This document shows positions 1 to 5,194 of a DNA stretch of 5,903 nt, piece by piece (position 1 is the stretch's first letter; the number at the start of each line of letters is the position of its first letter). Both the position numbers and the translations under genes were made by a program. This DNA comes from an uncultured Rhodocyclaceae bacterium (GTDB lineage: Bacteria > Pseudomonadota > Gammaproteobacteria > Burkholderiales > Rhodocyclaceae). The stretch covers positions 1 through 5,903 of the forward strand of contig CAIYZZ010000276.1 in the NCBI GenBank assembly GCA_903930805.1, in the 5' to 3' direction. The notes beneath the pieces were generated by a model. It saw only the letters and a list, made by a program, of their open reading frames with translations. It was not told the origin of the DNA and did no database searches.

Positions 1-135
1 CTTGAAGCGGCCGGTATCTCGCCCAACGGCGAGCACGCCATGGAACCGATCGAGGACGCCGTAGCTACCGTCTGGCGCGAAATGCTTGCTACCGGGAAGT
101 TGGCCGCACCCGCCGCAATGAAGAAGTGTGCCTGA
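1..135 (+). CDS. nifB: NifB, C-terminal end only (FeMo-cofactor biosynthesis)
   Basis: The window opens inside a reading frame whose last 44 codons end at TGA 133-135. The residues include LEAAGISPNGEHAMEPIEDA followed by a Trp-Arg-Glu-Met helix. This pattern resembles the end of the NifX/NafY-like domain found at the C-terminus of many NifB proteins. NifB is a radical-SAM enzyme that makes NifB-co, the Fe-S-carbide core of FeMo-cofactor. The radical-SAM part would lie outside the window, so the call rests on this short tail and on the neighbours: fdxN and nifO follow directly, as in the Azotobacter nifB-fdxN-nifO-nifQ order. A free-standing NifX-type protein is the main alternative. The stop codon shares its last base with the ribosome binding site of fdxN. 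Confidence 0.7.
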   Translation, partial: LEAAGISPNGEHAMEPIEDAVATVWREMLATGKLAAPAAMKKCA

Positions 136-144
136 GGAGAAAAC

Positions 145-432
145 ATGTCGCTCATCATCAACCACCTCTGCACTTGCTGTGATGCTTGCCTGCACGTCTG
201 TCCCAACGGTGCCATTCGTGCCGATAGCGCCGAGCAACCCTACTATCTAATCGACTCGACGCTCTGTACAGAGTGCCTGGGCGATCACGCCGAAGCGCAA
301 TGCGCGGCGATCTGTCCGATCGAGGGCGCGATCCTCGACGAATTAGGCATACCGATCAACCCACCGGGCTCGCTGACCGGCATTCCGCCGCACAAGCTCG
401 CCACCCTGCAACTGATCGAGGCATCTCACTGA
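145..432 (+). CDS. fdxN: FdxN-type 2[4Fe-4S] ferredoxin
   Basis: This 95-residue bacterial-type ferredoxin has two cluster motifs. The first is C9-x2-C12-x2-C15-x3-C19-Pro. The second is C41-x2-C44-x8-C53-x3-C57-Pro. The eight-residue insertion between the second and third cysteines of motif two is typical of the Chromatium-like/FdxN group. An extra cysteine, C11, lies beside the first motif. Proteins of this group donate electrons to nitrogenase or to NifB-dependent cofactor assembly in the cytoplasm, and the gene usually follows nifB, as here. The start is well supported: AGGAGA at 135-140 lies four bases before the ATG and overlaps the upstream stop. The C-terminal 35 residues are proline-rich and contain no cysteine. 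Family assignment is secure; the exact electron partner is inferred. Confidence 0.92.
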   Translation: MSLIINHLCTCCDACLHVCPNGAIRADSAEQPYYLIDSTLCTECLGDHAEAQCAAICPIEGAILDELGIPINPPGSLTGIPPHKLATLQLIEASH

Positions 433-433
433 C

Positions 434-889
434 ATGACTACCATCACCTTCTGGGAAAAACCCGGCTGCGGCGGTAATGCGCGGCAAAAAGCCATCCTCG
501 AGATGGCCGGCCATACGGTTGTGGCAAAAAACCTGTTGCAGGAATCCTGGACGCGTCAAAGCCTGATCGAGTTCCTTATCCCCCTGCCGATACCGTACTG
601 GTTCAATCGCACGGCCCCGGAGGTCAAGAACGGTGAAATCGTGCCGGAAGAATTCGACAGTGGCACAGCCTTGTCGCTACTGCTCAACTATCCTTTGCTG
701 ATCCGTCGGCCACTGATGCAGGCCGAGGATGGCGAAATGCGTGGTTCACGTCATGTCGGCTTCGTGCTCGAAGATGTGGATGCCTGGATCGGCTTGGGTG
801 ACGCCTGGCCCCCGGAAGCACCACGACCACCGGTCGAGGGTTGCATCCATGGCAATGACGGTGCCGATCACTGCCCTGTGCCGGAATGA
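434..889 (+). CDS. nifO: NifO-type nitrogenase-associated protein (ArsC/Spx thioredoxin fold)
   Basis: This 151-residue protein belongs to the ArsC-like 'nitrogenase-associated protein' family. It starts with a beta strand and WEKPGCGGNARQKA (residues 7-20), which places Cys12 where arsenate reductase has its catalytic cysteine. IRRPL at residues 90-94 matches the ArsC Arg-Pro motif. The ArsC Cys-Gly-Thr-Ser is replaced by Cys-Gly-Gly-Asn, which fits NifO rather than a true arsenate reductase. In Azotobacter, NifO sits between fdxN and nifQ and affects molybdenum partitioning between nitrogenase and nitrate reductase. A tail after residue 125 is rich in Pro and acidic residues and carries Cys137 and Cys147. 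The ATG lies one base after the fdxN stop with only a weak, distant GAGG, so translation is probably coupled. No nifQ follows. Confidence 0.85.
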   Translation: MTTITFWEKPGCGGNARQKAILEMAGHTVVAKNLLQESWTRQSLIEFLIPLPIPYWFNRTAPEVKNGEIVPEEFDSGTALSLLLNYPLLIRRPLMQAEDGEMRGSRHVGFVLEDVDAWIGLGDAWPPEAPRPPVEGCIHGNDGADHCPVPE

Positions 890-893
890 CCGC

Positions 894-2147
894 ATGGACA
901 AATCGACCAGTCGGGCCATCGAAATTGCGCCCGGCGTACACTGGGTTGGCGCTTTCGACCCGGACCTGCGCAGCTTCGACCTGATCCTGCGTACTGCCAA
1001 CGGCACCAGTTACAACGCCTACGCAGTGCGCGGCGAACTGGGCGTGGCGGTGATCGACACGGTCAAGGAAAACTTCACTGATGCTTTCTTCGCTCGTTTG
1101 GAGTCAGTGTGCGATTACAGCGAGATCACCACCGTGGTGGTCAATCATCTTGAACCCGATCATTCGGGCGCATTGCCCGAGTTGTTGCGGCGTGCCCCGC
1201 AAGCCCAGGTCTGCCTGTCGATCCGTGCGCCGCTGATGCTGAAGGCGTTGCTGCGCGCTGCCGACACCTTGCCGCGCGGCTTTCGCACCGTCACCACCAG
1301 CGACACGGTTGAACTCGGCGGCCGCACGCTCGGCTTCCTGCATACGCCTTACCTGCACTGGCCAGATACGCAATGCACCTATCTGGGCGAACTCGGTATC
1401 CTGTTCTCCGGCGATGTGTTCGGCTGCCACTTCTGCGACACGCGGCTGTTCAACGACAAAGTCGGCGACTTTCGTTTTTCCTTCGAGTACTACTACGCCC
1501 ACATCATGCGGCCGTTCCGTGCCCATATTGCGCGCGCCCTCGATTTGATCGAACCGCTCGATCTGTCCATCGTCGCCCCGGCGCATGGTCCCGTGCTGCG
1601 CCACGGCCCACGCGACTACATCAAGCGCTACCGCGAACTCGCCACCCCGCGCCTGACCAACGAGGCTGGCGGCGAAAAAACCCTGCTGGTGTTCTACCTC
1701 TCGGCTTACGGCAATACGCGACGCATGGCCGAAGCGGTACGTGCCGGTGCCGAAACGGTGACGGGCGTTCGCGTTTCGCTCTACGACTTGGAGGGCGTCG
1801 AGCCTTCCTCCTTTGTCGACCTGATCGAGGAAGCCGACGGCTTTGCCCTCGGCAGCCCCACCATCAACGGCGATGGCGTCAAGCCGGTGTGGGACCTGCT
1901 CTCCTCGCTGACTGCCATTGACGTTGCCGGCAAGCTCGGCGCCGCCTTCGGCTCCTATGGCTGGAGCGGCGAAGCGGTCGAGATGATCGAGCACCGGCTA
2001 CGCGGCCTGAAATTTCGCGTCCCCATCGAAGGGCTGAAGGTCAAACTGACGCCAACCCACACCGAACTGGAACACTGCCACGTCTTTGGCCGACAACTGG
2101 CCGACACGCTGATCAACCCCGCGCATCAATCCTTCAACGCAGACTAG
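894..2147 (+). CDS. fprA: Flavodiiron protein (A-type flavoprotein, FprA-like), probable O2 reductase
   Basis: This 417-residue protein has the two-domain core of flavodiiron proteins. The N-terminal metallo-beta-lactamase-like domain (about 1-255) carries the diiron ligands His85, Glu87, Asp89 and His90 in NHLEPDH, His155 in LHWPD, Asp174 in FSGD and His231 in PAHGP. The spacing of 19 residues from His155 to Asp174 matches characterised members. The C-terminal flavodoxin domain (about 262-410) has the FMN phosphate loop SAYGNT at 270-275. No rubredoxin or flavin-reductase extension is present, so a separate donor is needed. Such enzymes reduce O2 to water, or NO to N2O. The Rhodobacter capsulatus FprA is nif-regulated and interacts with a [2Fe-2S] ferredoxin, and one is encoded next here. 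The start chosen at 894 follows the nifO stop by four bases. An in-frame ATG at 729 would add 55 residues of non-homologous sequence overlapping nifO. Confidence 0.92.
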   Translation: MDKSTSRAIEIAPGVHWVGAFDPDLRSFDLILRTANGTSYNAYAVRGELGVAVIDTVKENFTDAFFARLESVCDYSEITTVVVNHLEPDHSGALPELLRRAPQAQVCLSIRAPLMLKALLRAADTLPRGFRTVTTSDTVELGGRTLGFLHTPYLHWPDTQCTYLGELGILFSGDVFGCHFCDTRLFNDKVGDFRFSFEYYYAHIMRPFRAHIARALDLIEPLDLSIVAPAHGPVLRHGPRDYIKRYRELATPRLTNEAGGEKTLLVFYLSAYGNTRRMAEAVRAGAETVTGVRVSLYDLEGVEPSSFVDLIEEADGFALGSPTINGDGVKPVWDLLSSLTAIDVAGKLGAAFGSYGWSGEAVEMIEHRLRGLKFRVPIEGLKVKLTPTHTELEHCHVFGRQLADTLINPAHQSFNAD

Positions 2148-2160
2148 GAGAACCCTGCCC

Positions 2161-2448
2161 ATGCCCAAAGCCAAAGTCACCTTCGCCGATGTCGGCGTCA
2201 CCCTCACGGTGCCCGCCGGGACGCGCCTCATCGAGGTCTCGGAAAAAGTCGGTGCCGGCATCACCTACGGGTGCCGCGAGGGTGAATGCGGCACCTGCCT
2301 CACCAAGGTGGTCTCGGGCGGGGAGAACATCGCCGCGCCCTCGGTCCTCGAAGACCAAGTTCTCAAAGATAGCTTCGCCCCGCGCGGCCACCGACTTGCC
2401 TGCCAGGCGCAGGTACTCGGCGGCGACATCGTCGTCAAGCCGGCCTGA
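2161..2448 (+). CDS. Small [2Fe-2S] ferredoxin
   Basis: This 95-residue plant/chloroplast-like [2Fe-2S] ferredoxin carries the cluster ligands Cys38, Cys43, Cys46 and Cys81 in the pattern C-x4-C-x2-C-x34-C (core GCREGECGTC, then LACQ). The preceding AGGAGA at 2146-2151 is well placed and overlaps the stop of the flavodiiron gene. Size and context recall the nif-associated ferredoxins of Rhodobacter such as FdxC and FdxD. FdxC-type proteins are known partners of FprA, so I infer that this one feeds electrons to the neighbouring flavodiiron protein. I cannot tell which of the two it most resembles. It may instead serve nitrogenase directly. It is clearly related to the next gene in the cysteine region but lacks the extra central segment found there. 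Confidence 0.88.
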   Translation: MPKAKVTFADVGVTLTVPAGTRLIEVSEKVGAGITYGCREGECGTCLTKVVSGGENIAAPSVLEDQVLKDSFAPRGHRLACQAQVLGGDIVVKPA

Positions 2449-2485
2449 TTCCCCTCATCCATCATTCCAACGAAAGGAAAACACC

Positions 2486-2851
2486 ATGCCCAATGTCACC
2501 TTCACCAGCCCTATGCACAAGGACAAAACTGTCTATGCCGTCGCCGGCAGCCACAAGCAGACGGTGCTCGCCCTCGCCAAGGAAAATCATGTCCCGATCG
2601 ATTTCGGTTGTCAGAACGGCGAATGTGGCACCTGCCTCGTCCAAGTCAATCCGATCGGCAAGGAAAAGCACCACAAGATGAGCAACCCGCTCACCGACGG
2701 TGAAGTCAGCGTACTGCGCGAAATGAAGAAAATTACCAAGGCGCAGGTCGAGCAGATGCGTGTCGATGACCTCTGCCCCACCGAATGGCGGCTGGCCTGC
2801 CAGATGGTGCTGCGCGACGAAGACATCATCGTCGACTACCCAAGCAGATAA
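2486..2851 (+). CDS. fesII: FeSII (Shethna protein II)-type [2Fe-2S] ferredoxin, nitrogenase-protecting
   Basis: This 121-residue protein matches the size and layout of Azotobacter FeSII. It opens with a strand ending in FTSP, followed by YAVAG at 17-21. The cluster core is GCQNGECGTC at 41-50 and the fourth ligand lies in RLACQ at 102-106, giving ligands Cys42, Cys47, Cys50 and Cys105. Between them is a long, charged, lysine-rich segment (about 57-95) that ordinary ferredoxins lack and FeSII has. The last strand, DEDIIVDY, also matches FeSII. FeSII binds the MoFe and Fe proteins when oxidised and locks them in an inactive but O2-tolerant complex (conformational protection). An additional cysteine, Cys97, is present. 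AAGGA at 2474-2478 lies seven bases before the ATG. Its place behind an O2-reducing flavodiiron gene supports an O2-defence role. The function is inferred from similarity recalled from memory. Confidence 0.87.
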   Translation: MPNVTFTSPMHKDKTVYAVAGSHKQTVLALAKENHVPIDFGCQNGECGTCLVQVNPIGKEKHHKMSNPLTDGEVSVLREMKKITKAQVEQMRVDDLCPTEWRLACQMVLRDEDIIVDYPSR

Positions 2852-2859
2852 GCGAGCAA

Positions 2860-3783
2860 ATGGCCGACGCCATCGCCGACCGTGCCAAGGCAGCCTATCT
2901 CGGCCTGGCGATCGGTGATGCGCTGGGTGCAACAGTCGAGTTCATGACACCCGGCGAGATTCGCCATCAATACGCCACGCATCGCGAGATGCGTGGCGGT
3001 GGATGGCTGCGGCTCAAGCCCGGCCAAGTCACGGACGACACCACCATGTCGCTGGCGCTCGGCCGTGCCATTATCGACAAGGGCGGCCAAGTCGAGGCAC
3101 TGGCATGCGCTCAAGCCTTCGATGCCTGGATGCGCGCCAAGCCAGTAGATATCGGCAACACAGTGCGGCGCAACTTGGTGACTTTCCGCCATTCCGGCAA
3201 CCCAGTAGCACCGCCCTCTGAACACGACGCCGGCAACGGCGCAGCGATGCGCGTGCTACCGGTTGCCTTGGCGACGCTCGGCCAACCGACGCACGTTGTC
3301 AGCGTTGCGATACGCGCACAGGCACATGTCACTCACCACAACGAACTGTCGGATGCCGCCTGCGACACGCTGGTGGCAATGACTCAAGCCGCGCTGGAAA
3401 AAGTCGGTGCTGGCGGGACGGCGAATAGCCGGCACGCCGACAACCCGGGGAAGGCGCAAGACCTTAGTCACTTCGCCACGATACTGATCGCCCAGCATCC
3501 TCAATACGCTTTCGACGGCCGCCGCCGCGAGAACCCGAGCGGCTATGTCATCGAAACGCTACAGGCGGTCTTCCAGGCATTTTTTGGCACCACCAGCTTC
3601 GAGGCATGTCTGATCGATGTCGTCAATCGCGGTGGCGATGCCGACACCACAGGCGCCATCTGCGGCATGCTCGCTGGGGCGTGCTATGGCCTCGAAGCCA
3701 TTCCAGCCCGCTGGTTGAAAGCACTCGATGCGTCAGTGAGCGGAGCCTGCCTGGCTCAAGCGACGGCGCTGGTCTCTAGCTGA
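2860..3783 (+). CDS. draG: DraG, dinitrogenase reductase-activating ADP-ribosyl glycohydrolase
   Basis: This 307-residue protein has the ADP-ribosylglycohydrolase fold. LGLAIGDALGATVEF is at residues 14-28. TDD at 58-60 and GGDADTTGA at 258-266 form the dinuclear Mn site, and GNGAAMR lies at 125-131. Length is close to the roughly 295 residues of known DraG. The enzyme removes ADP-ribose from an arginine of NifH and so reactivates nitrogenase after an energy or ammonium switch-off. The start at 2860 lies eight bases after the fesII stop. An in-frame ATG at 2785 would run inside fesII and add 25 Arg-rich residues, so I rejected it. The ribosome binding site is weak, suggesting translational coupling. 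No draT, the opposing transferase, is visible in this window. The 3' end overlaps the convergent SIR2-like gene by 28 bases. The nif setting makes DraG more likely than a generic family member. Confidence 0.9.
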   Translation: MADAIADRAKAAYLGLAIGDALGATVEFMTPGEIRHQYATHREMRGGGWLRLKPGQVTDDTTMSLALGRAIIDKGGQVEALACAQAFDAWMRAKPVDIGNTVRRNLVTFRHSGNPVAPPSEHDAGNGAAMRVLPVALATLGQPTHVVSVAIRAQAHVTHHNELSDAACDTLVAMTQAALEKVGAGGTANSRHADNPGKAQDLSHFATILIAQHPQYAFDGRRRENPSGYVIETLQAVFQAFFGTTSFEACLIDVVNRGGDADTTGAICGMLAGACYGLEAIPARWLKALDASVSGACLAQATALVSS

Positions 3784-4610
3784 GTTTCATCGAGGAGATC
3801 AGCAAGACGTCCGGTCACGACCTCGATACCCATGCGGGCGAGAAAGCGCTGCTCCTTGTCCGTCGGCTGCTCGATCAGCGCCCAGCCTGCCGGTTTATAT
3901 GACCCGTAAATCAGGTCGGACATCACCATGCGCTCTGTATCGCGGTTGAAGCGCATGCCAAGAAATAGATAGCGCTTGCCGGCACGCAGCGTCTTCACGG
4001 TAAGCGGCACAGCAAAACCGCCCATCAACTCGGTGATGTAATCCACATAGTCGGCATCCGAGGCGATGAAGTGGGGCTGCGGGCGCGGCGTACCCATCGG
4101 CTTGAACAGCACAGGCAAAACCGCATCGACCGCTTCGGGAGCCACTTCGCGATAAGCCGTACCATCGTGCGCGAACAGCTTGAAACGATAATCTGTACCG
4201 CCGATGCGGGAAATGCCGACGACCAGTGTGTGTGGCGTATGGGCATAACTATCCTGCAATTGCGTGTCGCGATTGATGTCGACGATGTACCTTGGTTTCA
4301 GTGTCACCAGCCAGTCATGCACAGCCGCGCGCGTCCAAACAGTTTCGCCGTACGTGCGCACGAGGAACTTGTTGACCGCCGACCGCCCGCGTTTCAACTC
4401 GACATTCATCGCCGCACGCGGAAACTCGTACATCAGCTTGGGCGCCATCGGCTTACCGTCATTCATGGCGATAATCAGCGAATCGCTGTCCGCAGGGATC
4501 GGCCGGCCATCTGCCACGGCATGCACACCGGCCAAAACTCCTGGCCCGAGATAGGGAACCACCGAGCCGTTCCTTATCCCCTCGATCCACTCACCCGTCA
4601 GTTCGATCAT
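3756..4610 (-). CDS. SIR2-like (SIR2_2-type) protein, probably catalytically altered, nif-associated
   Basis: Read from the ATG at 4610 this gives 284 residues with the order of motifs of SIR2-like NAD-binding domains. These are VVPYLGPGVL at 17-26 (usual GAG-x-S loop), IVDINRDTQLQDSY at 109-122 (usual T-N-x-D), FKPMG at 169-173 (usual KLHG), and YLFLGMRFNRDTERM at 214-228 (usual LFLGYS-N-D). The catalytic His of KLHG is replaced by Met172, and the glycine loop is GPG, so NAD hydrolysis is doubtful. No signal peptide or membrane segment is seen. The open frame extends to an ATG at 4700, but the promoter I read at 4660-4675 would put the starts at 4700, 4679 and 4658 upstream of, or next to, the transcript start. 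GGTGA at 4618-4622 serves 4610 with seven bases of spacing; 4616 is the other option. Function is unknown. Its position suggests a link to DraG and NifH ADP-ribosylation. Confidence 0.8.
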   Translation of the reverse strand: MIELTGEWIEGIRNGSVVPYLGPGVLAGVHAVADGRPIPADSDSLIIAMNDGKPMAPKLMYEFPRAAMNVELKRGRSAVNKFLVRTYGETVWTRAAVHDWLVTLKPRYIVDINRDTQLQDSYAHTPHTLVVGISRIGGTDYRFKLFAHDGTAYREVAPEAVDAVLPVLFKPMGTPRPQPHFIASDADYVDYITELMGGFAVPLTVKTLRAGKRYLFLGMRFNRDTERMVMSDLIYGSYKPAGWALIEQPTDKEQRFLARMGIEVVTGRLADLLDETQLETSAVA

Positions 4611-4617
4611 GTCCATA

Positions 4618-4622
4618 TCACC
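4618..4622 (-). promoter_or_regulatory. Ribosome binding site of the SIR2-like gene
   Basis: On the minus strand GGTGA lies seven bases before the ATG at 4610. It is too close, at one base, to the ATG at 4616. None of the three upstream in-frame ATGs (4658, 4679, 4700) has a purine-rich site before it, so this site decides the preferred start. Confidence 0.5.
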
Positions 4623-4659
4623 GTGAAACGCGACAAAATAATCGCGGCAATCAGCCATG

Positions 4660-4675
4660 TGCAATTTTCGCGCCC
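4660..4675 (-). promoter_or_regulatory. Sigma-54 (-24/-12) promoter of the SIR2-like gene
   Basis: The minus strand reads GGGCGC, five bases (GAAAA), then TTGCA, against the consensus TGGCAC-N5-TTGCW. The invariant GG and GC dinucleotides have the required ten bases between them, and the -12 half is perfect. The transcript would start near 4649, about 39 bases before the ATG at 4610. A NifA-type activator site lies upstream at the expected side and distance. Found by eye; not scored with a matrix. Confidence 0.6.
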
Positions 4676-4715
4676 ACATGAATACCGAGGATCCGGCCAT
4701 TTAGCGGGCGTGGTT

Positions 4716-4731
4716 TGTCGGGTTTGCGACA
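4716..4731. promoter_or_regulatory. NifA upstream activator sequence (TGT-N10-ACA)
   Basis: The plus strand reads TGTCGGGTTTGCGACA, which fits TGT-N4-T-N5-ACA exactly and has perfect five-base inverted arms (TGTCG/CGACA). It is centred about 75 bases upstream of the predicted transcript start of the SIR2-like gene, a usual place for NifA to act through DNA looping. TGT-N10-ACA alone can occur by chance. The combination with a -24/-12 element and the nif cluster makes it credible. Confidence 0.6.
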
Positions 4732-4965
4732 TACGAGCTTGCTGTTCGCTTCTATGACTGTTCAGGACGAACTCACTTCAAAATCACTGCCAAATCCGCA
4801 GTCATAGGCGACGTGGAGGCACGGAACAGCGGTAATAAATAATTGTTCCCGGCCTTATCCATAGCAATCACATAGGGGTCGGATACCCATGTACCCCCTA
4901 CCCTGTGGCGGTGGCTTGAAATAGTCGTTTCGTGAGGGAAGGCGGATACATCAAACTCCTGCAAT

Positions 4966-5000
4966 CCTGATCGACCCTCCCCCCCGTCTCACAGATCAGG
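4966..5000. repeat. Inverted repeat, 7-base arms
   Basis: CCTGATC at 4966-4972 pairs with GATCAGG at 4994-5000 across a 21-base loop containing a run of C. GCAATC occurs directly before the first arm (4961-4966) and again directly after the second (5001-5006). No run of T follows on either strand, so a standard intrinsic terminator is unlikely. Confidence 0.35.
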
Positions 5001-5077
5001 GCAATCGTAGCCGGGTGAAGTATCTAAACGAGGGATTGCAGGCGTAGCGGAGTGGTGATGACTGGGGGTTAGCACCC

Positions 5078-5134
5078 GCTGCACAGTCCTGGTTCCAACT
5101 CGAAAACACCCGGTTACAACTTTAGGCTGCACAG
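5078..5134. repeat. Nested short direct repeats
   Basis: GCTGCACAG occurs at 5078-5086 and exactly again at 5126-5134. Between them GGTTCCAACT (5091-5100) and GGTTACAACT (5112-5121) form a second pair differing at one base. They lie 60-115 bases upstream of the small exported-protein gene and could be regulator sites for it, but I recognise no regulator. Confidence 0.35.
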
Positions 5135-5194
5135 AAGGATATGGCTTACAACCTCCAGACATAGTGTCAGCCATCTAATGTCGCGGAGACCAAC

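Larger units (their letters stand above)
4732..5194. other. Intergenic stretch without a convincing gene
   Basis: This stretch of about 460 bases is poorer in GC than the nif genes and separates them from the next gene. On the minus strand a frame at 4773-4964 starts only with TTG and gives 63 residues, including DPYVIAMDKAGNNYLLPLF at about 30-48. I do not recognise it. It could be a very small gene or the remnant of one; it has no ATG near its start and no clear family. The rest holds an inverted repeat at 4966-5000 and short direct repeats at 5078-5134. I see no RNA gene, insertion sequence end or strong terminator. Confidence 0.4.

Noticed and set aside
662..680. TGGCAC followed by TTGTCG-like sequence inside nifO as a sigma-54 promoter
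   Set aside because: The -12 half is out of register and lacks the GC at the required spacing, and it lies within a coding region with no gene start at the right distance.
729..893. In-frame N-terminal extension of the flavodiiron protein starting at ATG 729
   Set aside because: It overlaps nifO by about 160 bases, has no similarity to the family, and homology starts just after the ATG at 894, which sits four bases after the nifO stop.
1104..1994. Minus-strand open frame of 296 codons
   Set aside because: It lies opposite the flavodiiron gene, whose motifs are all intact; it is an antisense shadow of a GC-rich gene.
2189..2485. Upstream in-frame extension of the FeSII homologue
   Set aside because: It is the alternate frame of the first ferredoxin, rich in Arg, Ser and Pro, and the ATG at 2486 has a good ribosome binding site and matches the start of FeSII.
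4611..4700. Longer N-terminus of the SIR2-like protein from ATG 4700, 4679 or 4658
   Set aside because: No ribosome binding sites precede these starts, and the predicted -24/-12 promoter at 4660-4675 would place them upstream of, or too near, the transcript start.
4071..4757. Plus-strand open frame of 228 codons opposite the SIR2-like gene
   Set aside because: Its product has unstructured composition and no motifs, while the opposite strand encodes recognisable SIR2-like motifs in order.
4989..5174. Minus-strand 61-codon frame
   Set aside because: No ribosome binding site, no recognisable motif and composition like random translation; it lies in the repeat-bearing intergenic stretch.
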